The notes: generated from the sequence alone by a model not told the origin. Counted from the stretch's first letter, positions 23,704 through 33,972 are shown. The stretch: DNA of 64,000 nucleotides from Bursaphelenchus xylophilus (GCA_904066235.2 CAJFCV020000004.1:11036001-11100000); one strand, 5' to 3'. Program-made: numbers and translations.

Positions 23704-24600
23704 TTAGGTTGTTACATAAGTTTCCGGACTTTTTGACATAACTTCTTTGTAATAAGGGATATCATATTTTTGTTTATTGCGTTCGATAGAGAATTTTGTT
23801 GGGATCATTTTGGTATATAACTTTGTATTGTTTAGTTTAATATGAGTCTGTCACGCTCCGATATTCGTAAGCTGCTCAAATACGAGTTTTTGCGAGGTGC
23901 CAATGCGCCGACGGCCCTGGAGCGCATCAACGAAGCTCACGGTCCGGGAACTGTGTCTCGAACTACGGCGTTTGACTGGTACTTCAAGTTTAAAAACGGA
24001 AAAATGGGCGTCGATGACCAGAAGCGAAGTGGCAGACCGAAAACCGTCGATCGAGCCGGTGTCCTCAACTTTCGGGCAAAAAAGGTGTTGTTGTGCGTCT
24101 GGTGGGACCGACGCGGGCCAATTCACTGGGAATTGATGCCAAACGGTCAGACAATTACGGCCCAAGTGTATTGTGAGCAATTGGAGCGAGTTCGACGCAA
24201 AATGCGCAAGCGCCGAATTCCGGTGATTTTTCTCCACGATAACGCGAAACCGCACACAGCTCAGTTGACGCGCGGCAAATTGGCCGAAATGGGCTGGGAG
24301 GTGCTGGATCACCCGCCATACAGTCCGGACATCTCCCCCACCGATTTCCACTTGTTTCGCGGCCTGGAACATTGGATCCGTGGCAAAAAATTCGATTCCT
24401 CAAGGAATTTTTCGCTTCGAAGGCCCGTGCTTGGTACGCTCGTGGCATCAACCTGCTTGAAGAACGCTGGCAGAAGTTAATTGAATCTGGTGGAGAATAC
24501 TTTGAATAACTTATTTTTAATTTTAGTTGTTTTTGATTTTGTTGTTGTTGTTGAAATAAGCGTTGTTGAAAAAGTCCGGAAACTTATGTAACAACCGACG
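23704..24600 (+). mobile_element. Mariner element, internally deleted
   Basis: The inverted terminal repeats share 28 bases starting GGTTGTTACATAAGTTTCCG: left from 23707, right ending 24596. TA lies on both sides (23702-23703 and 24601-24602). The element carries a shortened mariner transposase gene. At 0.9 kb it is shorter than the usual 1.3 kb because about 0.4 kb of coding sequence is missing. Confidence 0.9.
23842..24509 (+). pseudogene. Mariner transposase, deleted and frameshifted
   Basis: The N-terminal helix-turn-helix region of a mariner transposase (SRSDIRKLLKYEFLRGANA .. TTAFDWYFKFKNGKMGVDD .. RSGRPKTV) joins directly to the catalytic half (LLCVWWDRRGPIHWEL). About 130 residues between them are missing, including the first catalytic aspartate. 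The second aspartate (FLHDNAKPH) and third (PPYSPDISPTDFHLF) of the DD34D triad are present. After KKFDS the main frame is lost. The expected C-terminus (ARGINLLEERWQKLIESGG) is found in another frame, ending at a TAA at 24507-24509, so a frameshift lies near 24400. It is surely inactive as an enzyme. It may still bind its termini through the intact N-terminus, which is inference. Confidence 0.9.
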
Positions 24601-24890
24601 TATGAGTCTGTCTGGAAAATAATGTGGATTTGCCGCAAAAAAACGTCTCGCCTCGTCGCTCTACCAATTCTTCAGCCGCGGACAGCCGTCGCAAACCGAT
24701 GATGGGCTTTCAAAGGTAAAATCTGGCTGGAAAATAATGTGGATTCACCGCGCTCAAGAACAGCCCAACGCTCTGGGTTCAATTTTATTGGCTTTGCGAC
24801 GGCTGGCCCCAGCTCAAGATGCAGTGCGCTACTGCGACGAGGCGAATTTATGCTGCGACGAATTCACATTATTTTCCCGACAGATTGATA
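24601..24890. repeat. Compound A-family element
   Basis: It begins TATGAGTCTGTCTGGAAAAT directly at the mariner's flanking TA and ends TTTTCCCGACAGATTGATA. A second internal left end (TCTGGCTGGAAAATAATGTG) at about 24720 suggests one A copy inserted into or fused with another. Confidence 0.75.
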
Positions 24891-26322
24891 CAGACGAAAA
24901 GGAGACGAGTGACCGATCTCCTTGGTTGCCTAAAGCGTTGCTTTACTCCCACAATATCGCTGTCTGCATACAGTATGAGGTTTGCAAATCTCTGCAGACA
25001 GCCATGTGCCGTACATATTGTTTACACCAATCAAAACAGCATTTGGAAACTTTGAAAAAAGCCCCGACAAAATTACGGGGCTGTAGACAGCATTTCCCTC
25101 AGCTGCTCGTAATTACAGTCGACTTGAGCAATTAAATCAAACTACAGGGTTGGTGGGAGTACAGCGGAAATACCGAAGCTATTTGTTTTACAACCCATTA
25201 AAAATTCCGTCCTGTAAAGGTCGCATAATAACCATGTCCCCAACTAGAATGGGAAGTGTAAATATTCAATACATTAAACAGTAAGTAAACAGCCAGTACG
25301 CCGGACATTAGATATAGCTTTTGAGGCATTGAGCTGCACTTTGTAACATTAGCCGGGTGGGCCACACAAACGAACATTGCTAATGCGTTTACACATGCTC
25401 TAAAGAATGTGCATAGATTTTAAAATCGAATGTTGCATTCAAAATAAAGTGCGGCTTTTGTTTTAAAATACGATTTCTGATTATGAGTCATTCTACGGTC
25501 TCTCTCTCGCAAAAAATAAAGAAAGATTATTGAATAATAGATCGCCACATTTATTGCGTCAAATCCACATTATTTTCCCGACAGACTGATAACAGCAAAA
25601 AAAATATGAACATATTTTTTTTCTACGTTGACGCCTACTCACGTCTCAGAAATTGTTCTTCGACAGTTTAAAGTCACAAGAAGCCAGCATTATGACAAAC
25701 TTTCTCGCAGTCGCAACAATTTTAAATCTTTAATCTTCCAGTATAATATGTGGAGTATTTGTGAACAAATCTGCCCTACAATTGTTTTCCCTCTCTACGC
25801 ACTTTAAAGAAACGTATTATTTTGATTCATCTCGCACATGTACGCAATCAGCTCTCGAGTTAATGGCGCCTAATAGCGGACGAATACACTTGAGGAAGGA
25901 CAAAAATAAATGTACGTGTAAAAGTGCAGAGAAACATGTAGGATTTGAAAGAGCGGAGAAGTGTTGTGATTCCGGGAGTGGAGTTTGAAAACACAAAGTT
26001 GAGAGATTGGAGATGGAACGCACTTCAATGAGGAAGTCCTCAAAGTGCGATCCAAAACACCGGCCAAAACATACGATGATCATTTTCTATGACATGTGCC
26101 AGAATCCTTGCCCGCCATTTGCTATTTTTTTCATTGTCAGAAAACACCAGAGATTTTTTTGACCAAAAATTGACATGAATAAAATTTTTTACGCGGCAAC
26201 AAAACAACCGCATTTGAAACTTGCTTTTACGGCTTGGAGGACGAAATGCCACATTGTTTTTGGCTGGCTCTCGTCGCAAAAACTAATTTGCAGTAATTCA
26301 AAGTATACAAACATGGTTAAAC
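24891..26322. other. Intergenic, possible 5' region of the CAP gene
   Basis: It contains a lone A-family right end (AATCCACATTATTTTCCCGA) at about 25563-25592. The signal-peptide exon of the CAP gene at 28190 should lie somewhere upstream of that gene, but no ATG with a hydrophobic run and a phase-1 donor was convincing. Confidence 0.35.
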
Positions 26323-26461
26323 TACAGTGGCGGACCTGATCCATTGGCCAAAAAGTTCAAAACGGAGTTTTTTTAGTTGGAGAGGGAGGCATTTTGCCAC
26401 ATGTTTGATACTTCCCGCATGAAAAATGATACGTTTTCTGCCACTGGATCAGGTCACTGTA
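26323..26461. repeat. C-family foldback element, left arm shortened
   Basis: It begins ACAGTGGCGGACCTGATCCA and ends GGATCAGGTCACTGT, but the left arm lacks about 120 bases present in the complete copies (20031 and 57101). Confidence 0.8.
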
Positions 26462-26772
26462 CGTTTTCAACCGTTTTTAGATTCATTTATACACTTTGCA
26501 TTCAGGGCATGCGAGAAAAAAATCTCTGCTGTTTTTTTGCAGAGTGCGAGCTTGAAATCCCTTATATGCCCAAGGTGTCACGAATTCAGTGAGGCACGTG
26601 TATAAAGGGTCCCTGTTCTAGTTCTGATTTAGGATCCTAAGCCCAAACAATACTATAAAAACAAACGACTACACAAACTTAGAAAAACGACTAACTAAAC
26701 TCAGGAAACAACTTCACTAATGGACTCACAATAATTGACTCCACGAACACAAGAGTTGACCATAGACAAATC

Positions 26773-27177
26773 GGGGCTAAGGTAGTACAGCCCCCCAGTC
26801 CAGTTTAGCCCCCCATGACCCAGTACAAACCCCCTCGTCCATTCTGAACCCCAAAATTTATTTCAAAGAAATAATCCAAGTTGTATGGTCCAGCACAAGC
26901 CACCTACGTTTTAGATGAAGCCCCCTACGTTTTAGATCAAGCCCCCTACGTTTTAGATCAAGCCCCCTACGTTTTAGATCAAACCCCCTTTTAGATCAAA
27001 CCCCCTACGTTTTAGATGAAGCCCCCTACGTTTTAGATCAAGCCCCCAACGTAGTAGATCAAACCCCCACTTACATTTTTTGCATTATTCTAATTTGTTC
27101 ATTATGTGGGGTGTGAAACGGGCAAAACAGTGGGGGTTTGAACTACCTTTCGTGGGGGGCTCAACTACCGAAGCCCC
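26773..27177. mobile_element. B1: hAT-like non-autonomous element, 405 bp, 8-bp target duplication
   Basis: The ends are GGGGCTAAGGTAGTACAGCC and its inverse GGGGCTTCGGTAGTTGAGCC. It is flanked by a perfect 8-bp duplication GACAAATC (26765-26772 and 27178-27185). F2 has the single-copy equivalent GACCAATC at this point. An 8-bp duplication is characteristic of the hAT superfamily; no transposase is present. Confidence 0.9.
26901..27065. repeat. 21-bp tandem array inside B1
   Basis: About eight units of CCCCCTACGTTTTAGATCAA(G), one shortened, form the core of B1. Similar units occur inside B2 and B3. Confidence 0.9.
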
Positions 27178-27235
27178 GACAAATCAATAATAGACAACAG
27201 TAGAAATACGACGGTTTATTGCTCCAAACAACATA

Positions 27236-27899
27236 CAGGGCGGGCCATTCGAACCTTCCGTCCTCATTTTTTAGATTTCTCCGCGGAGACTCCGCCGATT
27301 TTCATGAAATTTAGATTTTTTTGGAGCTGAGATTCGCCATTTTCAACCGATTGATTTTCAAACAAAAATACTCTGAATTTACTTTACTATGCCTTCCCGA
27401 AGTTTTTGAAAATTATTTTCGAGCCGAAACCGCAAAAACTTGGAAAATTTTTCGAATGGTTTTCAATTGACTTTGTCGGGCTTCGAAAATTCCTGGCTTT
27501 TTTGGTAAAATCGTGGAGTAAAAAGTCCCGTATGCTTTCTCTAAACTGGCTTAAAGTAAGTTAAAAGCAAAAAGAGTGTTGTCTGTATTGCCGTTATGGT
27601 ATGAACGGTGAAAAAAAGTTTTTTGCAACAAGAGTGGACGTGCTTCTTCCCGTAAAGTCCACGTTAAGGCTACAAGCCATGGCTTGGCGCACAAGTTTTA
27701 GCGGTTTCGGCTCGAAAATAATTTTCAAAAACTTCGGGAAGGCATAGTAAAGTCAATTCAGAGTATTTTTACCTGAAATTCAATCGGTTAAAAATGGCAA
27801 ATCTCAGCTCCAGAAGAATCTAAATTTCATGAAAATCGGCGGAGTCTCCGCGGAGAAATCTAAAAAAAAGAGGACGGAAGGTTTGAGTGGCCCACCCTG
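27236..27899. mobile_element. E: 664-bp element with about 200-bp inverted repeats, TA target
   Basis: The left end, CAGGGCGGGCCATTCGAACC, is matched inverted by CAGGGTGGGCCACTCAAACC. The arms continue through CTCCGCGGAGACTCCGCCGA and GAGCCGAAACCGC, about 200 bp each. TA lies on both sides (27234-27235, 27900-27901). It is non-autonomous. Confidence 0.9.
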
Positions 27900-28189
27900 T
27901 ACAACCGGGAAAAGACAGAAACAAAGTTATGATGATTGGGCGATTTCTCTTCTTTTTATACCAACTTGTTGGTCATTCCGTGGGAATATGCAAATTCGCA
28001 CGCGAAGTCGTGACAAAGGAAAAAATACCATAACTTTTGCAAAGTTTCCATAAAAATTGATGCGTCGCACTTTGAGCAAAAAAACAAAAAAAGTGCGCAT
28101 TTAAATCCACTTTATTTACCACTTCCACTGACTCCCATAAACATACCGTTTACCGGCAATTATCACTCCATTTCACACTTCCGTTTCAG

Positions 28190-30545
28190 TGTCTGTACTG
28201 TGGTCTTTGCCCGAGGCGGAGCGGCGTCTAATTGCCGACCTTCACAACTCGTACCGTTCGAAGCTGGCGTTGGGCCTGCTGCGCGTCCAAGACAAGTGGT
28301 TGCCGTCCACACAAAACATGTACAAACTCGTAAGTACAGTGGGCACTCAAACTCCGAAGATCGGCGTTCAAAGTGTTGATTACGAAGGCTCATTAACTCA
28401 TCTGTTTTTGAGTAATAATTGCGACTAGAAGGGATGAATTTGCGCCCAATTCACGGTAAATGTATTGAATATTGCGATAATTTGAAAAGAGTTTGGCCAG
28501 TAGAGTGTTTTGACTTTTTTTGAAAGCCGAGACTTGTCGCCGGACTGCTGGCGTTTTTGCAAAAAAATATAATAAGTCAACAGTTGGTATACAGTAGACC
28601 CGTACATGTTCTTTTTGTGACGAAACACCATGTTGATTAAGTACTGGTCAAGACATATACCTTCAAGGCACGTTGGATTGACTTACCATACGGGAGTCAG
28701 TTACAATACAAAATAAAAACTGGGGCTTTGGCAGTTCAGCCCCCACGAAAGGTAGTTCAAACCCCCACTGTTTTACCCATTTCACAACCACATAATGAAA
28801 AAATTAGAATAATACAAAAAAATGCAAATCAGTAAAATGTATAAATTCTGAAACGATTCATTCTCATTGTTCTTCTCTTTCGAAGCTGGTTGTCATGTCG
28901 GAAGTATCGACGTTGGAGGGCTTGATCTAAAACGTAGGGGCCCGATCTATGTAAAACGTAGGGGGCTTGATCTAAAACGCAGGGAACTTGATCTAAAACG
29001 TTCCTTCTCATCAAGCTTTCATTGACGCTTTCTGGAGTGCTGTTGCTGGATCATACAACCTGGATTAATTTTTTGAAATAAATTTTGGGAGTTCAGAATG
29101 GACGAGGGGGTTTGTATTGGGTCATGGGGGGCTGAACTGGACTGGGGGGTTATACTGCCTTAGCCCCTAAAAACTGTAGGAATACGAGCCCCACCTGGAA
29201 ACAATGGCTCAGAACCACGCCAATACGTGCGTCTTCCTCCACTCCATCGAGCATCGTCGGCCGAAACTTGGAGAGAATATATGCAGATATGTCATTGAAC
29301 AGCCCGTTGTTCCGCACGGTAATTTTTGACCGGCTTGTTGTTCTATACGGTAATGTGTGGCGACTTTCAGAGGCGATAGTCAAAGACTGCATAGCCCGCT
29401 GGTACAACACAAGCATCAATTTTGATCCGGAAAAGTTGAAGTTCAATGTAAGGCATTACATTGGGAACGTCAACGATTTTACGGCGATGATTTGGGGTGC
29501 CGCAACAGCAGTTGGGTGTGGCTTGAGGCAATGCGACGATCAGGTCTTCTTTGTTTGTAATTATGGACCGAGGTGAGTTTTTTATAATCGTCATTCCGGA
29601 AAAGTCGCTGGACTTATTTCTGGCGTTTGTTCTGTGTGAAAAAAAGGGTGCGAGCTACACCCCAAAATAGCCTATTGCACGGTGCAAAAAGCCATAAATT
29701 GATCAGTGGTCACTAGTTGTAAACCTTTGTTGTCTCACAGTGCCTGTCGCCGATTTCAGTTCGGTGTCTTTCCGAAATGGCTATCAGTCTGTCGGGAAAA
29801 TAGTGGCGGGCAGTGGTGTCTTGGAATCGCCCATCATCGCTTTGCGACGGTAAGCCGCAGCTGGGGATTTGCGCCCTTTTTTTCGACAAGGCAAAAAATT
29901 TTGCTGCGACGAACCGCTACTATTTTCCCGACAGACTGATACTTTTTGTTTGCAAGCTGGAAAAAAGATGATTTTGAAAATCCCGTCACTTTTCCTATCA
30001 CTAGCGTATGTTTTGAGATTTTTATGTCGATAGTTTACGAAAATGTTTGACTGCTTTGCAAATTTTGACATGAAAGTTGTTATACCATTTCTACTGTAGA
30101 GAGTGATGTTTCCAAAAACATAAATTTTTCCGGCACGAAATTGGTAGAGAGAGATACGGTCAATCAGTGTCTTTCTCTGACCTCTCTGCGCGTTTTGCGC
30201 ACGCTCTTAGCGTCAAAGATCGTTGTAGTCTATCTCGGCTGCAAAGGCGAGATCAAACAACACCTTTAGGAAGTGATATGTGCGCAAAAATTTAGACAGA
30301 ATCCCAGACACCTTTCTCTTCATTTTTGTCGACTGTTTACTGTCGATCAATTTCGTAATCTGCGAAAAATACGAGAAATGCGATATCTACCACCGCATGA
30401 TTTTTGTAGCTGGTTTATTTTTAGGAGTAACGTCCTTGACGAGCCAATCTTTGAGCCGGGACTTCCGTGCCGAGCTGCTATCGAATGCACGACCTTTGGG
30501 AGAAGTCAGTGTGAGAATTCGACTGGACTCTGTGTTTCTTATTAG
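28190..30545 (+). CDS. CAP / SCP-TAPS secreted protein (venom-allergen-like), exons 2-5; first exon not found
   Basis: Four exons join in consistent phase: 28190-28329, 29180-29318, 29371-29572 and 30425-30545 (TAG). Acceptors are TTTCAG, TGTAG, TTTCAG and TTTTAG; all donors are GT. The protein reads ERRLIADLHNSYRSKLALG .. QNMYKL, then EYEPHLETMAQNHANTC with CVFLHS and the KLGENI motif, then NDFTAMIWGAATAVGCG and VFFVCNYGP, ending in a cysteine-rich tail (PCRAAIECTTFGRSQCENST). This is the complete CAP sandwich fold. The usual second histidine (G-H-F/Y-T-Q) is replaced: the sequence is N-D-F-T-A. The signal peptide must be on an upstream exon ending in phase 1. Intron 2 holds element B2, and intron 4 an A-family MITE and an H repeat. 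The molecular role of such nematode proteins is mostly unknown. Confidence 0.88.
28722..29167. mobile_element. B2: hAT-like element (446 bp) in a CAP-gene intron
   Basis: The ends GGGGCTTTGGCAGTTCAGCC and TACTGCCTTAGCCCC match family B, in reverse orientation to B1. A perfect 8-bp duplication TAAAAACT flanks it (28714-28721 and 29168-29175). The right copy of the duplication is followed by GTAG, the splice acceptor of the next exon. Confidence 0.9.
29641..29780. repeat. H-family repeat copy in CAP intron 4
   Basis: GGTGCGAGC, AGCCTATTGCACGGTGCAAA and GTCGCCGATTTCAGTTC recur near 7945-8080 and, inverted, at 51850-51955. Confidence 0.55.
29781..29941. repeat. A-family MITE, GGCGG subtype, in CAP intron 4
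   Basis: The ends are TATCAGTCTGTCGGGAAAAT and ATTTTCCCGACAGACTGATA. The interior includes GGAATCGCCCATCATCGCTT and GCTGCGACGAACCGC. Confidence 0.9.
29990..30330. repeat. D-family fragment in CAP intron 4
   Basis: D landmarks ATGTCGATAGTTTACGAAAA, GACATGAAAGTTGTTATACC, GAGAGTGATGTTTCC and TCTCGGCTGC are in order. The ends are lost. Confidence 0.65.
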
Positions 30546-30631
30546 ATGTGGGCTTCAAAAGACACTCCGTGCAAGAAATTCTAGCCCAACAGACATCAAT
30601 TTAGCATTTTATGCAGTAACCTTTCATAACC

Positions 30632-30637
30632 AATAAA
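30632..30637 (+). terminator. Polyadenylation signal AATAAA of the CAP gene
   Basis: AATAAA lies 87 bp after the TAG stop. Confidence 0.7.
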
Positions 30638-31461
30638 TTTTTTGATATGATTCGTTGTACATTACCTTTCCTTTTCATCTCATTAACTTCCTATTAACAA
30701 GGGAAGTACTACAAGAGCGACGGTCAGATTTTGATGAAACTTGGCGTAAATTCAGAATAATTTTTGCCAAGACCTATACAAGGCTCCTAGCTCACGCTTT
30801 GCAGAACCAAACAAGGTTTTTAGAAACTTCTCATTCTTATTTCTACCAATGTTTCGACAAAAAATCAGTTTCTATTTTCTACAAAACTGGTAAAGATACG
30901 GAAAAAGAATAGCTCTGCCCTCAGGGACCGCAGAAGCCTTTGGAAGCCGATCGTACACTCACTGCCTAAAGCCTTCAACACCATTAGGTCACCAGTATGG
31001 ATCTAGTCACCACGCTAGACTGTGACTGTAAAAAAATACGTATACATGTGCATTGAGCACTTCCTTTTGCTTACAAATTTGGGTCATCATCAAAACACCA
31101 TCAAAACTACGACCATTGTAGCAAATAACCCAGTTTCTCACTGGTTTATCATAATTTATTACTCATCGAGAAGTGCTCTCCAAACTCTTGCACTTTTCTA
31201 CCCCGACGTTACCCATGGATTTCAAGTTTTTTTTGGCGAGAAATCTTCATAAATCATCTGTGTCGTAGGCGTTTTTTCGCGCCTCGCCGTCGCTGTGGAA
31301 GAACGAGAAAATGGAAGTCAAGGTGGATCCCCAAAAAAGGATCGGCACGATCATGTGCGATGATAAAACGAACGCCTTTCGTTCGTAAAATAGCCTGAAG
31401 ATCTTCGCCAAGTCGTTTTTAAAAAACTCTCCGCCGTGCATTCGGGTTTAGTCGCGCGAAG
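30638..31461. other. Spacer between the CAP and protease genes
   Basis: A D-family end fragment (GGGAAGTACTACAAGAGCGA and following) occupies about 30703-30912. The remainder should contain the protease promoter. No other gene is seen. Confidence 0.5.
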
Positions 31462-33972
31462 ATGTCGAGGTGGCTGCTCGTGGCGCTGCTGGCGTTGGCA
31501 TTGTTGCAAGTGGAAGTGGAGGGAGTGAAGCGGAGATTCTTGCGCCGACAGCAACGCAAGTCGAAGACCCCAACCGGGCATGCGCTGGTCAAGAGAGTCA
31601 ATGATCAGGGGAAGTGGAAGGTAAGGCTTGTTTAAAGTCAGGGAAAACGGTTTACCTTGTGTTTACCCACAAAAGAGGAGCACATTTTACTATCTCTATG
31701 TCGGGAAAATAATGAGCATAAAGTCGCATCAAAAATCGCGTCGAATTTTCAACACGGCAGGGTGCTCATTATTTCCCCGACAGACTGATAATATAATATT
31801 CTAGCAACGTTTTTTGAGCGGAATGGCAATTTATTACTATAAACAAGAACTCAATTTTTTACTGAAAAATTTTAGGCCGCTTATGCTCCCTACTTCGCCA
31901 AATCCAAGCCTGAAGCCATTCGTCAGTTGATGGGAGTCCGTGAGGATGTTCCTCAAGTTTTGGCTCGGGATATCGCCAAGAATCCTCGGGCATTCTCCCC
32001 TCCAACCGACTACAATATAACCACTATTCCCAAGGAATTCGACTCGCGAAAGGCTTGGCCAGAATGTGCCGACCTCATCAACTCGGTTCAAGATCAATCT
32101 CTCTGTGGATCTTGCTGGGCTGTGAGTTCGTCGACCGCGTTGGCTGATCGTATTTGCATCGCGACCAAGGGAAAAACGAAGGTTTCTTTGTCGACCATCG
32201 ATTTGGTATCTTGTTGCAGTGAGTGCGGATATAGGTGAGTTTCATTTCCGACCCACAATACTAATAGTCTGTCGGGAAAATAGTGGTGTGTGGTCGCTGC
32301 AAAATGTTTTTTGCCAAGTTCGTTGTTATGTTTTCGGTCTGTCGGGAAAATAATGAGCACCCTGTCGCATCGAAAATCGCATCGCTGCCGAGAAAATGAA
32401 TTGTGTAGCGGCAAAATCAAATTGCTTTTTATATACTTCAGCGACGCGAGCGGCACAGCGGCATTGTGCTCATTATTTTCCTGACAAACTGATAGTACTC
32501 GAAACAACAAGAACGATTCCTAGTGTAGTTTACAATGATTTTACAACCTTATGTAGTATTCTCCCCTCCTTTTCAGCTGTGTTGGAGGCTATCCTCACCG
32601 TGCCTTCAAATACATTTATGACAACGGAATTGTCACAGGAACTAATTACACCCATCCCGACGGATGCAAACCCTACCCATTCAAGCCGTGCGAGCACACT
32701 GGCGGCGCCTTCAGATCGAAGTATCCACAATGCTACGGTAGACAGCCTAGCCCTCCGAAATGCGAGCAAAAGTGCAGCAAAGACGGATACAAGAGAACCT
32801 TCGAAAATGACAAGTTCTACGGTAAGCTTTAGGGGGATGTTGTGGAAAACTTGGCACGTATACAGTTTATACATATGCAGTATATATTAGCAGTTTGTCG
32901 GAAGAATAATGACCACTCTGTCGCATACAAAATCGTATCGCCGCTGAGGAAATGCATTGTGTCGTGGTAAAATCAAATTGCTTTTCACTTCAGCGACATT
33001 GTACTCATTGTTTTCCCGACAGATATTACTGCTTCCTGCGACCTTTATATCCATTTCGCCGATGGTACTTCCCTTGCAAAGAGATTCTCGGTTTCACACG
33101 CTAAGACACCCAGTCTTCTAGTACGCTGTCCTAGACAAGCTCCCAACTTTAACAATAAGCGTTATTGTTAAAGTTGGAGGACTTCTTGCTTATCCTCCGA
33201 AATATCACAACGGAAGATGACCAAAGTACAGTAGATATTTAGATTCCAATATTTTCTTAGCGCGAGTAGTTGACCGCTCACTCCGCTGCTTTTTCACCAA
33301 TTGCCCACACGATCTGACGGCCAACCGCTCGCTCACGCTGCAAAAGTCCAAATTGATCTTCCATTATTTCCAAATCCACGTCTCGGTCGATTGCGGCGGA
33401 GTGCGAATGTCCTTTTGGGTTTCGTGTCGGGACGCAGCGGCGGGCCGAATGCTATTACAGCGGCCGTGACCATACTTTACAAAGTCTGCTGAATTTCTCG
33501 ACTGGCTTTGCCGGAGGATGCCAAAGATTTTAAGGGGGACTTTTTAAAGACTAGCGATTCTAATTGACAAAACAAATCGCTCTATTTTTCTATTTTTCCT
33601 TTTCCAGTCTCCACCTGGTACAATCTCAACAAGGACGCTGTCGGCTTGCAAAAAGAGATCATGACCAACGGTCCGGCTGTGTTCACTGCGATGCGCATGT
33701 ACGAAGACTTCCTGTACTACCGCAGCGGTGTCTACGAGCACATCGCCGGTCGCTACTTCGGACTGCACGCGGTCCGAGTGATCGGATGGGGTGAGGAGAA
33801 CGGAGTGCCATATTGGATCGTTGCGAACAGCTGGAACAAATATTGGGGAGATAACGGGTTCTTCAAGGTGCGACGAGGAAACAATGAAGTCGGCATAGAG
33901 AGTGTGATCGATGTCGCGATTCCGGACATCCAAAGATCCGCAACTCAGCAGATCAAGTATGAAGGCGTATAA
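31462..33972 (+). CDS. Cathepsin B-type cysteine protease, complete, four exons
   Basis: The exons are 31462-31620, 31876-32234, 32577-32821 and 33608-33972. All phases agree and encode 375 residues plus TAA. An N-terminal signal peptide (MSRWLLVALLALALLQVEVE) is followed by a propeptide with the cathepsin B-type AIRQLMGV motif (about residues 67-74). The mature enzyme has the oxyanion glutamine (Q127), catalytic cysteine in CGSCWA (C133), the GGYP loop, catalytic histidine in LHAVRVIGWG (H308) and asparagine in VANSWN (N328). The occluding loop is present (KPCEHTGG), but the usual second histidine of the HH pair is threonine, which may weaken dipeptidyl-carboxypeptidase activity (inference). 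It is expected in gut lysosomes or the lumen. All three introns carry A-family MITEs. Confidence 0.96.
31697..31790. repeat. Short A-family MITE in protease intron 1
   Basis: ATGTCGGGAAAATAATGAGC and GCTCATTATTTCCCCGACAG are inverted ends around an abbreviated interior. Confidence 0.85.
32264..32492. repeat. Two abutting A-family copies in protease intron 2
   Basis: A left-end fragment (TAGTCTGTCGGGAAAATAGT, 32264-32336) runs into a complete A element (32337-32492, GTCTGTCGGGAAAATAATGA to TTATTTTCCTGACAAACTGA). Confidence 0.85.
32887..33028. repeat. A-family MITE in protease intron 3
   Basis: CAGTTTGTCGGAAGAATAAT and CATTGTTTTCCCGACAGATA are worn inverted ends; the interior is of the long subtype. 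Confidence 0.8.
33143..33177. repeat. Perfect 16-bp hairpin in protease intron 3
   Basis: CCAACTTTAACAATAA and its exact reverse complement are separated by three bases (GCG). Confidence 0.85.

Larger units (their letters stand above)
26577..28013. mobile_element. F1: repeat element interrupted by B1 and E
   Basis: The termini are short inverted repeats (GTCACGAATTC and GAAGTCGTGAC). Removing the two nested insertions leaves about 358 bp. This residue matches the uninterrupted copy F2 at 55454-55819 along its length (ATACGACGGTTTATTG, GCGATTTCTCTTC, CATTCCGTGGGAATATGC). Confidence 0.85.

Noticed and set aside
23851..24372. 173-codon minus-strand frame
   Set aside because: It is antisense to the mariner transposase.
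26905..27070. Possible CRISPR-like array (regular 21-bp repeats)
   Set aside because: The units are directly adjacent without spacers and lie inside a hAT-like transposon in a eukaryotic genome.
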